In this document: one piece after another, positions 14,904-22,464 of the stretch | How the letters are laid out: every line of letters starts with the position of its first letter | How positions within the stretch are numbered: the stretch's first letter is position 1 | Assembly: GCA_045636925.1 (NCBI GenBank) | Contig: JAZTYK010000023.1 | Location: forward strand, 1 to 39,316 | Direction of reading: 5' to 3' | Length of the DNA: 39,316 bases | Source of the DNA: JAZTYK01 sp045636925 | GTDB lineage: Bacteria > Bacillota > Clostridia > Oscillospirales > Butyricicoccaceae | Notes under the pieces: model-generated | Databases searched by the model: none | Seen by the model: the letters and a program-made list of their open reading frames with translations, nothing else | What the model was told of the DNA's origin: nothing | Translations under genes and position numbers: made by a program

Positions 14904-15470
14904 ATGGAATACAAGTTCTACAACCAGCTGGATTATCCCGATGTGCCCTACGAGTACAATGGCAACGGCCGCAGCATCCGCACCAGCGGCTGCGGCATCT
15001 GCTCTGCCTGTATGGTGGTGGAAAATATGCTGGGCACCCCCTGCTCGCTGGAAGAAATGGTGCAGATCGCCTATGCCAGCGGCGCCCGTGACGACAGCGG
15101 CACCGAGATGTCCCTTTTGGCCAAGGGCATGTGCGAAAAATACCCCCTGACCTACGAGATGACCAATGATGCCGGCAAGGCGATGCAGTTCCTGCAGAAC
15201 GGCGAAGGCATGATCGTTGCCAACTCCGGCGGAGACCGCGAGGGCTGGACCGGCGTGTTCACCTCCGGCGGTCACTTTATCGTGCTGGCAAAGGCCGAGG
15301 GCCGCAAGATCACCGTGCTGGATCCCTCTGTCCGCCCCGATAAGTACGAGGCGCCCGGCAGAGCGGGCAAGGTAGAGCTGGTGGGCAACATCGCCTACAC
15401 CGATATGCAGGTCATTGCCAAGGACTGCGACAACCGCACCCCCAGCTATGTGCTGTTTCGCAAGAAATAA
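14904..15470 (+). CDS. C39-like cysteine peptidase family protein, copy 1
   Basis: A 188-aa protein with a papain-like Peptidase_C39 layout: Cys in TSGCGICSACM (C30), His in GGHFIVL (H124) and Asp in VLDP (D140). There is no signal peptide or membrane segment, so it is apparently cytoplasmic, unlike bacteriocin-exporter C39 domains. Three further Cys surround the active site (C33, C36, C47). AAGGAGG is 11 nt upstream. It lies 50 nt after serA and 24 nt before a same-length paralogue, so it may be read from the serine operon. Substrate unknown; it could also be a non-proteolytic member of the fold. Confidence 0.82.
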   Translation: MEYKFYNQLDYPDVPYEYNGNGRSIRTSGCGICSACMVVENMLGTPCSLEEMVQIAYASGARDDSGTEMSLLAKGMCEKYPLTYEMTNDAGKAMQFLQNGEGMIVANSGGDREGWTGVFTSGGHFIVLAKAEGRKITVLDPSVRPDKYEAPGRAGKVELVGNIAYTDMQVIAKDCDNRTPSYVLFRKK

Positions 15471-15494
15471 AAAATAAGAAGTAAGGAGTACAGT

Positions 15495-16061
15495 ATGGAG
15501 TTCAAGTTTTACAACCAGCGTGAATACGAGCACGTACCCTATGAGTACCAGGGCAACGGCCGCAACATCAAGACCAGCGGCTGTGGTGTCTGCTCCGCCT
15601 GCATGATCGTGGAAAACATGCTGGGCGAGTCTCTGCCCGTAGAGGAAGGCGCCGTGATGGCTGTGGAATGCGGTGCCCGCATCTCCTACGGCAGCGATAT
15701 GATCGCCATGGCGGACGAGCTGTGCCGCCGCTATCCTCTGACCTACGAGATGACCAACGATGCCGGTAAAATGCTGCAGTTCCTGAAGAACAAAGAGGGC
15801 ATGGTGGTGGCCAACTCCGGCGGCAACCGGGAGGGCTACACCGGCGTCTTTACCAAGGGCGGTCACTTTATCGTGCTGGCCGAGGCCAAGGGCCGCATCA
15901 TCACTGTGCTGGACCCCAACCTTTACGAGGGCAAGTTCGAAGAACCCGGCAGAGAAGGCAAGGTCACGGTAGAGGGCAATCTGGCCTTTACCGATGTGCA
16001 TGTGATCACCGAAGACTGCAGCAACCGCACCCCTGCCTACTTCCTCTTCCGCAAGAAATAA
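15495..16061 (+). CDS. C39-like cysteine peptidase family protein, copy 2
   Basis: A 188-aa paralogue of the gene just upstream, colinear without gaps. The active-site segments are almost unchanged: TSGCGVCSACM (C30), GGHFIVL (H124), VLDP (D140), and the shared central block PLTYEMTNDAGK and the ending NRTP. The two differ most between residues 45 and 80, which suggests a diverged substrate-facing region. AAGGAG lies 9 nt upstream. A long terminator follows, closing the unit. The gene arose by tandem duplication; function is unknown. Confidence 0.82.
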   Translation: MEFKFYNQREYEHVPYEYQGNGRNIKTSGCGVCSACMIVENMLGESLPVEEGAVMAVECGARISYGSDMIAMADELCRRYPLTYEMTNDAGKMLQFLKNKEGMVVANSGGNREGYTGVFTKGGHFIVLAEAKGRIITVLDPNLYEGKFEEPGREGKVTVEGNLAFTDVHVITEDCSNRTPAYFLFRKK

Positions 16062-16074
16062 GCGCAGAAAACAG

Positions 16075-16113
16075 AAACACCGCAGAACCGGCTTGGTTCT
16101 GCGGTGTTTTTTC
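16075..16113. terminator. bidirectional terminator, C39 pair and ABC operon 1
   Basis: Perfect 15-bp stem AAACACCGCAGAACC/GGTTCTGCGGTGTTT (16075-16089 with 16095-16109), 5-nt loop, T-run on the plus strand. On the minus strand it follows the ATPase stop at 16118. Confidence 0.92.
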
Positions 16114-16117
16114 TTGT

Positions 16118-16885
16118 TTATCGGTTGGAATACCGCTGCAGGAACTGACGGGTACGTTCCTTCTGCGGGTTGCCCAGCACCTGCTCGGGCTCGCCTTCTT
16201 CCACGATGACGCCGCCGTCCATAAAGATCACGCGGTCGGCAACCTCCCGGGCAAAGCCCATTTCGTGGGTGACGATGACCATGGTCATATTTTCATGTGC
16301 CAGCTGGCGGATGACCTTCAGGATCTCACCGGTCAGCTCGGGGTCCAGTGCACTGGTGGGCTCGTCAAAAAAGAGCATGGCGGGCTCCATGGCCAAAGCG
16401 CGGGCGATAGCTACACGCTGCTGCTGACCGCCGGAAAGCTGGTCGGGATAGGCGTTTTCCTTGCCCTGCAGATTCATCTTCTTCAGCAGCTCCCGTGCTT
16501 TCACCTCGGCCTCTTCCTGGCTCTTGCCCAGCACGGTCATGGGCGCGTCGATGAGGTTCTTCATGACGGTGTAGTGGGGAAACAGGTTAAAGTTCTGAAA
16601 CACCAGACCGAAATGGCTGCGGACCTTTCGCAGTTCAGAGGCAGAGGCATAAACTGCCTTGCCTTCGGCATCGGTTCGCACCGCCACATCTCCCATGTAC
16701 TGCAGCTCGCCGCAATCCATGGGCGTCAGCAGAGTGGCGCAGCGCAGCAGGGTGCTTTTGCCGCTGCCCGAGGGGCCAATGATAGCCACAACTTCGCCTT
16801 GAGAAACCTCCAGCGAGATATCCTCCAGCACCAAAAGGGTGTCATCAAAGGTTTTTCTTGCGTGTTTTAATTCCAATACCTTCAT
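16118..16885 (-). CDS. polar amino acid ABC transporter, ATP-binding subunit (system 1)
   Basis: A 255-aa ATPase of the GlnQ/HisP (PAAT) family that drives import through the neighbouring permease. Walker A GPSGSGKST, Q-loop VFQNFNLFP, signature LSGGQQQR, Walker B AMLFFDEP with D-loop SALDPE, and switch His in VIVTHEMGF are all intact. The ATG at 16885 is 7-8 nt from GGAGG; an in-frame GTG one codon before is too close. It is third in the operon, 12 nt after the permease, and is followed by a terminator. Confidence 0.96.
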   Translation of the reverse strand: MKVLELKHARKTFDDTLLVLEDISLEVSQGEVVAIIGPSGSGKSTLLRCATLLTPMDCGELQYMGDVAVRTDAEGKAVYASASELRKVRSHFGLVFQNFNLFPHYTVMKNLIDAPMTVLGKSQEEAEVKARELLKKMNLQGKENAYPDQLSGGQQQRVAIARALAMEPAMLFFDEPTSALDPELTGEILKVIRQLAHENMTMVIVTHEMGFAREVADRVIFMDGGVIVEEGEPEQVLGNPQKERTRQFLQRYSNR

Positions 16886-16897
16886 CACGACACCTCC

Positions 16898-17617
16898 TTA
16901 TCGCTTGGTATAATCCATGCGGGCTTCCAGCTTTTCCATCAGCACGGCAACCAGCAGGTTAAAGACATAGTAGAACACACCGGCCACAGCCAAAGGCACC
17001 ATGCTGGTGGTGCGCGCCGAGATCCACTTGGCCTCGGTAAACATTTCGGCATAGGCGATAACAAAGGCCAAAGAGGTGTCCTTGATCAGCGTGATGACCT
17101 CGTTGGTCACCGGAGGCAGGATCACCTTGACTACCTGAGGCAGGATGATCTTAAAGAAGGTCTGCCATTTGGTGTAGCCCAGCACCTCGGCGGCTTCGTA
17201 CTGCCCCTTGGAGATGGATTCGATACCGGCGCGGTAGATCTCTGCAAAATATGCGGCATAGTTCACCGAGAAGGCGATGATGACCGCATAGAACTGATAA
17301 TCCACGGAGATGCTCAGACCAAAGATGTAATACGGGCCAAAGTATACCACCAGCAGCTGCAGCATCAGAGGCGTGCCGCGCAGCACCGAGATAAACAGCT
17401 TGGTGATCAGCTGAATGGGCTTCAGCGAAGCCAGCCAACGCAGAAAAGTGCTGTTATATTTGCGCAAAAAACGCAGGGGCGCCCATTTGTTCAGGCGGCC
17501 AAAGGCTACCACCATGCCCAAAGGCAGGGAGAACAGCAGGGTCAGGCCAAAAATCAAGCAAGAGCGCAGCATGCCGTCGGCAAGCTGCACCGTTACATCC
17601 AGCCAGTTAACATTCAT
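16898..17617 (-). CDS. polar amino acid ABC transporter, permease (system 1)
   Basis: A 239-aa inner-membrane permease of the HisM/GlnP family. Several hydrophobic segments are visible, with the family signature LRGTPLMLQLLVVYFG and the EAA loop EVLGYTKWQTFFKIILPQV that contacts the ATPase. A basic insert near residues 44-70 (RLNKWAPLRFLRKYNSTFLR) is longer than usual between the first two helices. The ATG at 17617 is 6 nt from GAGGTG. It follows the binding-protein gene after a 117-nt gap with a strong hairpin. Confidence 0.95.
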   Translation of the reverse strand: MNVNWLDVTVQLADGMLRSCLIFGLTLLFSLPLGMVVAFGRLNKWAPLRFLRKYNSTFLRWLASLKPIQLITKLFISVLRGTPLMLQLLVVYFGPYYIFGLSISVDYQFYAVIIAFSVNYAAYFAEIYRAGIESISKGQYEAAEVLGYTKWQTFFKIILPQVVKVILPPVTNEVITLIKDTSLAFVIAYAEMFTEAKWISARTTSMVPLAVAGVFYYVFNLLVAVLMEKLEARMDYTKR

Positions 17618-17664
17618 GGGGGACACCTCGTATCTTGAGAAAATCTATGGAGAAATATGACACA

Positions 17665-17692
17665 ATGCAGTCTCCCGATGGGGAGACTGCAT
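17665..17692 (-). other. intercistronic hairpin between binding protein and permease (system 1)
   Basis: Perfect 12-bp stem ATGCAGTCTCCC/GGGAGACTGCAT with a 4-nt loop and no U-run. Such hairpins behind binding-protein genes usually protect the upstream mRNA, so more binding protein than permease is made. Confidence 0.75.
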
Positions 17693-17734
17693 CATGTCAA
17701 AACGAAACTTTAAAGGGAACGTAGACAGGATTTT

Positions 17735-18529
17735 TTATTTACCCAGGCAAACGGAATCTTCCAGACCCCACTCCTCGGCGATTCTGGTAAAGGTGCCGTC
17801 GGCAACCATTTCGTTCAGGGTCTTCTGCACTTGATCGCGCAGCTCGGTGTTGCCCTTCTTAAAGCCGATGCCGTACTGCTCGGCAGCCAGTACCTGATCC
17901 AGAATGACGAACTTGTCGCCGCGCTGTGCCAGCTGATACTTGGCAACGCCAACGTCGATGGCGATGGCCTGGGCAGCGCCGGTTTCCAGATTCATAAAGG
18001 CGGTGTTGTAATCGGCTACCTTCATCAGCTGCTTAAAGGTTGCGGCCAGTGCCAGATTGGCGGCATTGTCTTCGGTGCTGGTCAGTGCAGCCTCTGCGGA
18101 AGAGTCAGCCTGAACTACAACTACCTTGCCGGTCAGACCAGCGAAATTGGTGATGCCGCTGTCCTTCTTCACCACAAAGACCTGGCTGTTGTCAACATAA
18201 GCCTCGGTCCAGGTGTACAGCTCTTCGCGGCCATTCATGGTAAAGCCGTTCCAGATGCAGCTGACAGCGCCGGTGTTCAGCTCTTGATCCTTGCTGTTCC
18301 AGTCGATGGGCTTCTTCACCAGTTCCCAACCGTTGCGCTTGCAAACTTCTTCGGCCAGGCTCAGGTCAAAACCAACATACTCACCGTTTTCATCCTGATA
18401 GCCATAAGGTGGGAACTCAGCGTCGAAGCCAACAACAAACTTCTTCTTTCCGCTGTCGCCGCCACCGCATGCGCACAGGCAACCCATCAGCATCAAAACT
18501 GCCATCAATAATGCAAAACTCTTCTTCAT
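17735..18529 (-). CDS. polar amino acid ABC transporter, substrate-binding lipoprotein (system 1)
   Basis: A 264-aa extracytoplasmic solute receptor of the SBP_bac_3 family. The signal peptide ends in a Cys-rich lipobox region (MGCLCACGGG), so the lipidated Cys is one of C16, C18 or C20, most likely C20. The mature protein opens with VVGFDAEFPPYGYQDENGEY and has GFDLSLAEEV, both typical of amino acid receptors, with the acidic-ligand region TGAVSCIWNGFTMN. Nearby serine and cysteine synthesis genes make a sulfur or neutral amino acid plausible, but specificity cannot be read. GGAGGA lies 8 nt before the ATG at 18529. Confidence 0.94.
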   Translation of the reverse strand: MKKSFALLMAVLMLMGCLCACGGGDSGKKKFVVGFDAEFPPYGYQDENGEYVGFDLSLAEEVCKRNGWELVKKPIDWNSKDQELNTGAVSCIWNGFTMNGREELYTWTEAYVDNSQVFVVKKDSGITNFAGLTGKVVVVQADSSAEAALTSTEDNAANLALAATFKQLMKVADYNTAFMNLETGAAQAIAIDVGVAKYQLAQRGDKFVILDQVLAAEQYGIGFKKGNTELRDQVQKTLNEMVADGTFTRIAEEWGLEDSVCLGK

Positions 18530-18579
18530 GATATGTTCCTCCGATTTATGGTAGGTGTTTGTTTTTTGAGTGTGACTAC

Positions 18580-18635
18580 ATTTTAGCACTTTAGCAGGAA
18601 AAAGCAATAGTCAAAATGCACAAACTTTATTGTGC
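18580..18635 (-). promoter_or_regulatory. promoter and putative operator of ABC operon 1
   Basis: Minus-strand -35 TTGCTT (18602-18607), 16-bp spacer, -10 TAAAAT (18580-18585). Nine bp above the -35 lies TGCACAAA (plus-strand 18617-18624), forming the palindrome GCACAA-ACTTTA-TTGTGC (18618-18635). The same box stands 9 bp above the -35 of ABC operon 2. Confidence 0.55.
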
Positions 18636-18670
18636 TAAAGTAACAAAGCGCAAGGGGGTTTGGGTAATCT

Positions 18671-18701
18671 AACCAAAAACCCCGCTCCGGGTGGAGCGGG
18701 G
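18671..18701 (-). terminator. terminator of ABC operon 2
   Basis: Nine-bp GC stem CCCCGCTCC/GGAGCGGGG, 4-nt loop, then TTTTTGG on the minus strand, 23 nt after the ATPase stop. It separates the two importer operons. Confidence 0.92.
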
Positions 18702-18723
18702 TGTCAAAGTAATCGGTATTTGT

Positions 18724-19467
18724 TTACAGGACTTTGGACAAAAACTCCTGCAGACGGGGATTCTCCGGCTGCTCAAAGAAGGTCTTGGGATCGGTGTCCA
18801 CCAGAATTTTGCCGGATTCCATAAAGATCACGCGGGTGGCCACCTCTTTGGCAAAGCCCATTTCGTGGGTCACCACCACCATGGTCATACCTTCCTTTGC
18901 CAGGTTCTGCATAACCTCCAGCACTTCGCCAACCATTTCGGGGTCCAGGGCAGAAGTGGGCTCATCAAACAGCATCACTTCGGGCTGCATGGCCAGGGCG
19001 CGGACGATGGCAATACGCTGCTTTTGACCGCCGGACAGCTGGGCAGGGTAGTTGTCAGCGCGGTCGCCCAGACCAACGCGCTCCAGCAGCTTCTGTGCCT
19101 GCTGGGTAGCTTCTGCCTTGCTGACACCCTTGGTGAGCATGGGAGCCATGATCATGTTCTCCATGATGGTTTTGTGGGGGAACAGATTAAAGTGCTGGAA
19201 CACCATGCCCATCTTCTGCCGGTGCAGGTTGATGTTCACGCTCTTGTCGGCAATATCCACGCCGTCAAAGAGGATCTGGCCGGAGGAGGGCTCCTCCAGC
19301 AGGTTCAGAGAGCGCAGCATGGTGCTCTTGCCGCTGCCGGAAGGTCCGACAATGACCACCACTTCGCCCTTTTTAATGTCCAGATTGCAGTTGTCCAGAG
19401 CAACTACACCGTTTTTAAAATCTTTGGTCAGGTTCTTCACCTGAATCAGGTTATCGCTGGTCGCCAC
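18724..19467 (-). CDS. polar amino acid ABC transporter, ATP-binding subunit (system 2)
   Basis: A 247-aa ATPase of the GlnQ/HisP family. Walker A GPSGSGKST, Q-loop VFQHFNLFP, signature LSGGQKQR, Walker B VMLFDEP, D-loop SALDPE and switch His in VVVTHEMGF are present. I chose the GTG at 19467: GGAGA lies about 9 nt upstream, whereas a frame opening 27 nt earlier would need TTG and has no ribosome site. The gene then overlaps the permease by 17 nt, so the two are coupled. It is followed by a terminator. Confidence 0.93.
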   Translation of the reverse strand: MATSDNLIQVKNLTKDFKNGVVALDNCNLDIKKGEVVVIVGPSGSGKSTMLRSLNLLEEPSSGQILFDGVDIADKSVNINLHRQKMGMVFQHFNLFPHKTIMENMIMAPMLTKGVSKAEATQQAQKLLERVGLGDRADNYPAQLSGGQKQRIAIVRALAMQPEVMLFDEPTSALDPEMVGEVLEVMQNLAKEGMTMVVVTHEMGFAKEVATRVIFMESGKILVDTDPKTFFEQPENPRLQEFLSKVL

Positions 19468-20191
19468 GGCGCATTCTCCTTTCCAACATTTCAATCAGCT
19501 TGCTTGCGGGATAGTTAATGGCAAAATAAATGATACCGGCCATCACGTAAGGTCCAAGGGTGATCAGGGTATTGCTGGCCACCTGCTTGGCGCCGAACAT
19601 CAGCTCAGTCATACCCATGGTAGAGCAGATAGAGCTTTCCTTCACCATGGTCACCAGCTCATTGGCCAGTGCGGGCAGGATGTTCTTAATGGCCTGGGGC
19701 AGCACCACGTACTGCATGGTCTGCCAGGAGGTCATGCCCAGGCTGCGGGCAGCCTCGGTCTGACCCTTGTCCACCGCCAGAATACCTGCGCGGAAGATCT
19801 CGGCAACATAGGCCGAGCTGTTCAGCGCCAGAGCCACCACACCGGGGATGAACATGGCAAGGTTGACAAAGCCAAACAGATATACGCTGGGGATCCGGAT
19901 GGCGTAAAACACGCCAAAGTATACCAGCGACAGCTGCACCAGCAGGGGGGTGGAACGGAACACGGCGATGTAGGCGCCGGACACGCAGCGCAGGATGCGG
20001 CTCTTGCTGAGGCGCATCAGCGCCAGGATCAAAGCGGGCACCACCGCCAGCAGCACGCCGCCCACGCTCAGCAGCAGGGTGTATTCTACGCCGCGAATAA
20101 AGTAAAAGGCGTACTTGGGGAGAAACGAAAAGTTAAAAAAGCTGGTAGGGTCACTGGAAAGCCCCTGCAGCAGGTTCGTCAGCCAGTCCAT
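19451..20191 (-). CDS. polar amino acid ABC transporter, permease (system 2)
   Basis: A 246-aa integral membrane permease of the HisM/GlnP family. The signature FRSTPLLVQLSLVYFGVFYA and the EAA loop ARSLGMTSWQTMQYVVLPQA are clear, with a further conserved KESSICS after it. The ATG at 20191 is 8 nt from AAGGAG; an earlier in-frame start would absorb the ribosome site. It overlaps the ATPase gene downstream and lies 119 nt from the binding-protein gene, across a hairpin. Confidence 0.95.
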   Translation of the reverse strand: MDWLTNLLQGLSSDPTSFFNFSFLPKYAFYFIRGVEYTLLLSVGGVLLAVVPALILALMRLSKSRILRCVSGAYIAVFRSTPLLVQLSLVYFGVFYAIRIPSVYLFGFVNLAMFIPGVVALALNSSAYVAEIFRAGILAVDKGQTEAARSLGMTSWQTMQYVVLPQAIKNILPALANELVTMVKESSICSTMGMTELMFGAKQVASNTLITLGPYVMAGIIYFAINYPASKLIEMLERRMRRGDQR

Positions 20192-20237
20192 GGGGACAGC
20201 TCCTTTCAAAATCAAATAAAGGATAAAGCGGGAACAA

Positions 20238-20272
20238 AGCGATCGTGCGGGTCACAACCTCGCACGATCGCT
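20238..20272 (-). other. intercistronic hairpin between binding protein and permease (system 2)
   Basis: Twelve-bp stem AGCGATCGTGCG/CGCACGATCGCT with an 11-nt loop and no U-run, in the same place as the hairpin of system 1 but with unrelated sequence. Confidence 0.75.
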
Positions 20273-20310
20273 CTGCACTTGCATGCGTTTATTGAGAGAG
20301 ACGAATGATC

Positions 20311-21150
20311 TTAGAAGAGAGATTTATCGCCCAGTTCATCGGCCAGCTCATACCAGGTGCCGATCTTGTTGCCGTCAACAGCTTCCTTGATGGCGGCGTT
20401 GATGTCATTCAGCAGACCCTTGGGGTCGTCCTTCTTGACCCATACGCGATAGGGTTCAGCGGCGTCGCCCAGGCTGACAGCGCTGACAACAGCCAGCTTG
20501 TCGTTGGCGGCGGCATACTTCATAGCCACAGCGCCATCCAGAACAACGGCGTCAACCTTGTCATAAACCAGTTCGTTGATCAGATCGGTGACGGAGGTCA
20601 GAGCCTTGCTCTTTGCACCGGTCATCACATCGGTAACGATATCCAGCTTGGTGGTACCGGACTGTGCGCCCACGGTCTTGCTGGAGAAGTCGGAAATGGA
20701 GGTATACTTGCCGACGTTTTCCTTCTTCACCACGATCATGGGAGGCAGGTCGGTGTAGTAGGGATCGGAGTAGGAAGCGCCGTTTGCGCGGTCATCCTTG
20801 TACTCCATGGCAGCGATGACAAAGTCGATCTCGCCCTTGCCCAGAGCGGTGATCAGGTTGTCAAAGCTCATATTGACGATCTTCAGTTCCTTGCCCATCT
20901 TCTTGGCAATGGCCTTTGCCATGGCGACGTCGATGCCGTAGTAGGAATCGTCCTTGCTGTTCTTGACAACGATCTCGTCATACTTGTCGGACAGATCGCT
21001 GTTCAGTGCCATGCTCTCGAAGGGGGGATAGTCGGCAGAGGTGCCCAGCACGATCACGTTTTTGTCATCGCCGCCGGAGCAGGCTGCCATCAGGGAAAAC
21101 ATTGTGGCCATGACCAAAACCAGAGCCATCAGTTTCACAAACTTCTTCAT
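20311..21150 (-). CDS. polar amino acid ABC transporter, substrate-binding lipoprotein (system 2)
   Basis: A 279-aa SBP_bac_3 receptor with a lipoprotein signal (FSLMAACSGG, lipidated C24). The mature part has ADYPPFESMALN, GIDVAMAKAIAKKMGKEL and the hinge segment VGAQSGTTKLDIV. It differs enough from the system 1 receptor to suggest another ligand. GAGAGG lies about 8 nt before the ATG. It is first in the operon, with its own promoter and two TGCACAAA boxes upstream. Confidence 0.95.
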   Translation of the reverse strand: MKKFVKLMALVLVMATMFSLMAACSGGDDKNVIVLGTSADYPPFESMALNSDLSDKYDEIVVKNSKDDSYYGIDVAMAKAIAKKMGKELKIVNMSFDNLITALGKGEIDFVIAAMEYKDDRANGASYSDPYYTDLPPMIVVKKENVGKYTSISDFSSKTVGAQSGTTKLDIVTDVMTGAKSKALTSVTDLINELVYDKVDAVVLDGAVAMKYAAANDKLAVVSAVSLGDAAEPYRVWVKKDDPKGLLNDINAAIKEAVDGNKIGTWYELADELGDKSLF

Positions 21151-21189
21151 TACATTCGCCTCTCATTCATAATTTATCGATGTGGGATA

Positions 21190-21268
21190 ATTATACTGCT
21201 GCGCTTATATTTATACAATGGTAGAAGTGCACAAAGTTACAGGGGGATTTCTGTTCACTGTGCACAAA
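21190..21268 (-). promoter_or_regulatory. promoter and putative operators of ABC operon 2
   Basis: Minus-strand -35 TTGTAT (21213-21218), 17-bp spacer, -10 TATAAT (21190-21195). TGCACAAA occurs at 21228-21235, 9 bp above the -35, and again at 21261-21268, 33 bp (about three helical turns) further up. The first copy is spaced exactly as in ABC operon 1. Confidence 0.65.
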
Positions 21269-21272
21269 TGGC

Positions 21273-21307
21273 ACAAAAATCCCCTGCCAAACCGTGTTGA
21301 CAGGGGA
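21273..21307 (-). terminator. terminator of the CYTH-DUF3810 operon
   Basis: Stem CCCCTG/CAGGGG extended by an inner CAA/TTG, then ATTTTTG on the minus strand, about 37 nt after the DUF3810 stop. Confidence 0.75.
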
Positions 21308-21342
21308 AGGCTGGTTATGCATGAATTGCAAAAAATATTCAT

Positions 21343-22446
21343 TTATGCATGAAAATATGCAATAATCAGGTCGGCGGCCTTGCTGTATGCCGCCACGCCG
21401 TCCGGCTGACCGGTACCTTTAATATAAGCATCGTTGACACTGGTGCCCAGCTTTTCCAGCCAGCCGTCGTATTTTGCCCAATGGCGTGACACCGAAACCA
21501 GATCCTGTCGGGCGTGGCTGCACAAAAGCTCCCGGTACTGCAGGGCAAGCTCGGGATCGGTGCGATAGCAGGCGTTCCACACATACAACCAGGCGTGATG
21601 CAGCCCGGAATACTGCAGCCGCACATCGGTGCTTTGTCTGCATGCAAGAAAGGCGGCAAAGTTGGCTTCGTCCTCATTGCCCACTCTGCGGGCATGGGCG
21701 GATTCGTGGGCAATGGTAAAGGGTTGCTGCACCTGGGGATTGTTGCCGCTGACCACGCATTCTCCGGTCCAGGGAAAGAAAAAGCCGGTGATGCCCCAGT
21801 AGGACATGGGCACGCTCAGCAGCAGAGATTCCTTTGGCGCCACTCGGCTGGCGGGGGTCAGGCAGGGGAATGCGGCTTCCAGGGGGAGATATGCTTTCAT
21901 CACCGCCCGAGACAGATCGTCAAAGGCACCAAAGGCGCATTCGCCGGTTTCGTCCCGAGGCACAGCGGGGGCGACAGCGTTGATCTCCGTGGCAAGAATG
22001 GTCAGGGTGGCCTCCATTTGCGCTATGGTGTAGCCGCCGGTACGTAGCCCCATGGTGTCGGCAAGGTCGGGACCGGTGTACTGCACCCCAAAGGCAGCCA
22101 TAAACAGCAGGAAAATGGCGCAGCACAGGGCAAAAGCGCGACTGAGCCACAGCAAAAAGCCGCGGCCTTTGCCACGCACGGCTGCAACGACCAGCAGTGC
22201 GGGAATGCCCAGCACTACCACCGGCAGCAGCCATTCGCCAAGGGGGCGGCGGCTGAAGCTGAAGCAAAAACTCAGCACACCGCTGAGCGCCGCGGCAACG
22301 TGTCGCACCCCGTCTCCGGCAGCGGTGTCACAAAGCAGACGCAGCAGCCAGCCGGCAAACAGGCAGGCTCCGCCAAGGGCAAGCCAAAACCATGGCCGCC
22401 CGGGGGATAGCGGATGCCGTTTTGCAGGGGTAGCGGTTGTGTTCAT
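21343..22446 (-). CDS. DUF3810 membrane protein with HExxH metalloprotease motif
   Basis: A 367-aa protein with three hydrophobic segments in the first ~120 residues (around 20-37, 73-88 and 98-117) and a large C-terminal domain. That domain carries TIAHESAHARRVGNEDEANF, a zinc-binding HExxH helix followed by an acidic third-ligand candidate (GNEDEANF), as in the DUF3810 family. It is therefore a likely membrane-bound metalloprotease, although no activity is established for the family as far as I know. AAGGAG is 5 nt before the ATG. It follows the CYTH gene by 18 nt in the same operon. Confidence 0.88.
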   Translation of the reverse strand: MNTTATPAKRHPLSPGRPWFWLALGGACLFAGWLLRLLCDTAAGDGVRHVAAALSGVLSFCFSFSRRPLGEWLLPVVVLGIPALLVVAAVRGKGRGFLLWLSRAFALCCAIFLLFMAAFGVQYTGPDLADTMGLRTGGYTIAQMEATLTILATEINAVAPAVPRDETGECAFGAFDDLSRAVMKAYLPLEAAFPCLTPASRVAPKESLLLSVPMSYWGITGFFFPWTGECVVSGNNPQVQQPFTIAHESAHARRVGNEDEANFAAFLACRQSTDVRLQYSGLHHAWLYVWNACYRTDPELALQYRELLCSHARQDLVSVSRHWAKYDGWLEKLGTSVNDAYIKGTGQPDGVAAYSKAADLIIAYFHA

Positions 22447-22464
22447 AAAAACTCCTTGGGATAC

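Noticed and set aside
14460..16001. 513-aa open frame on the minus strand
   Set aside because: It lies opposite serA and the two C39 genes, has no ribosome site and reads as a low-complexity shadow of their codon bias.
21310..21360. Repeated TATGCATGAA near the DUF3810 stop
   Set aside because: Two short AT-rich copies, one of which is the stop region itself; no stable stem and no regulatory context.
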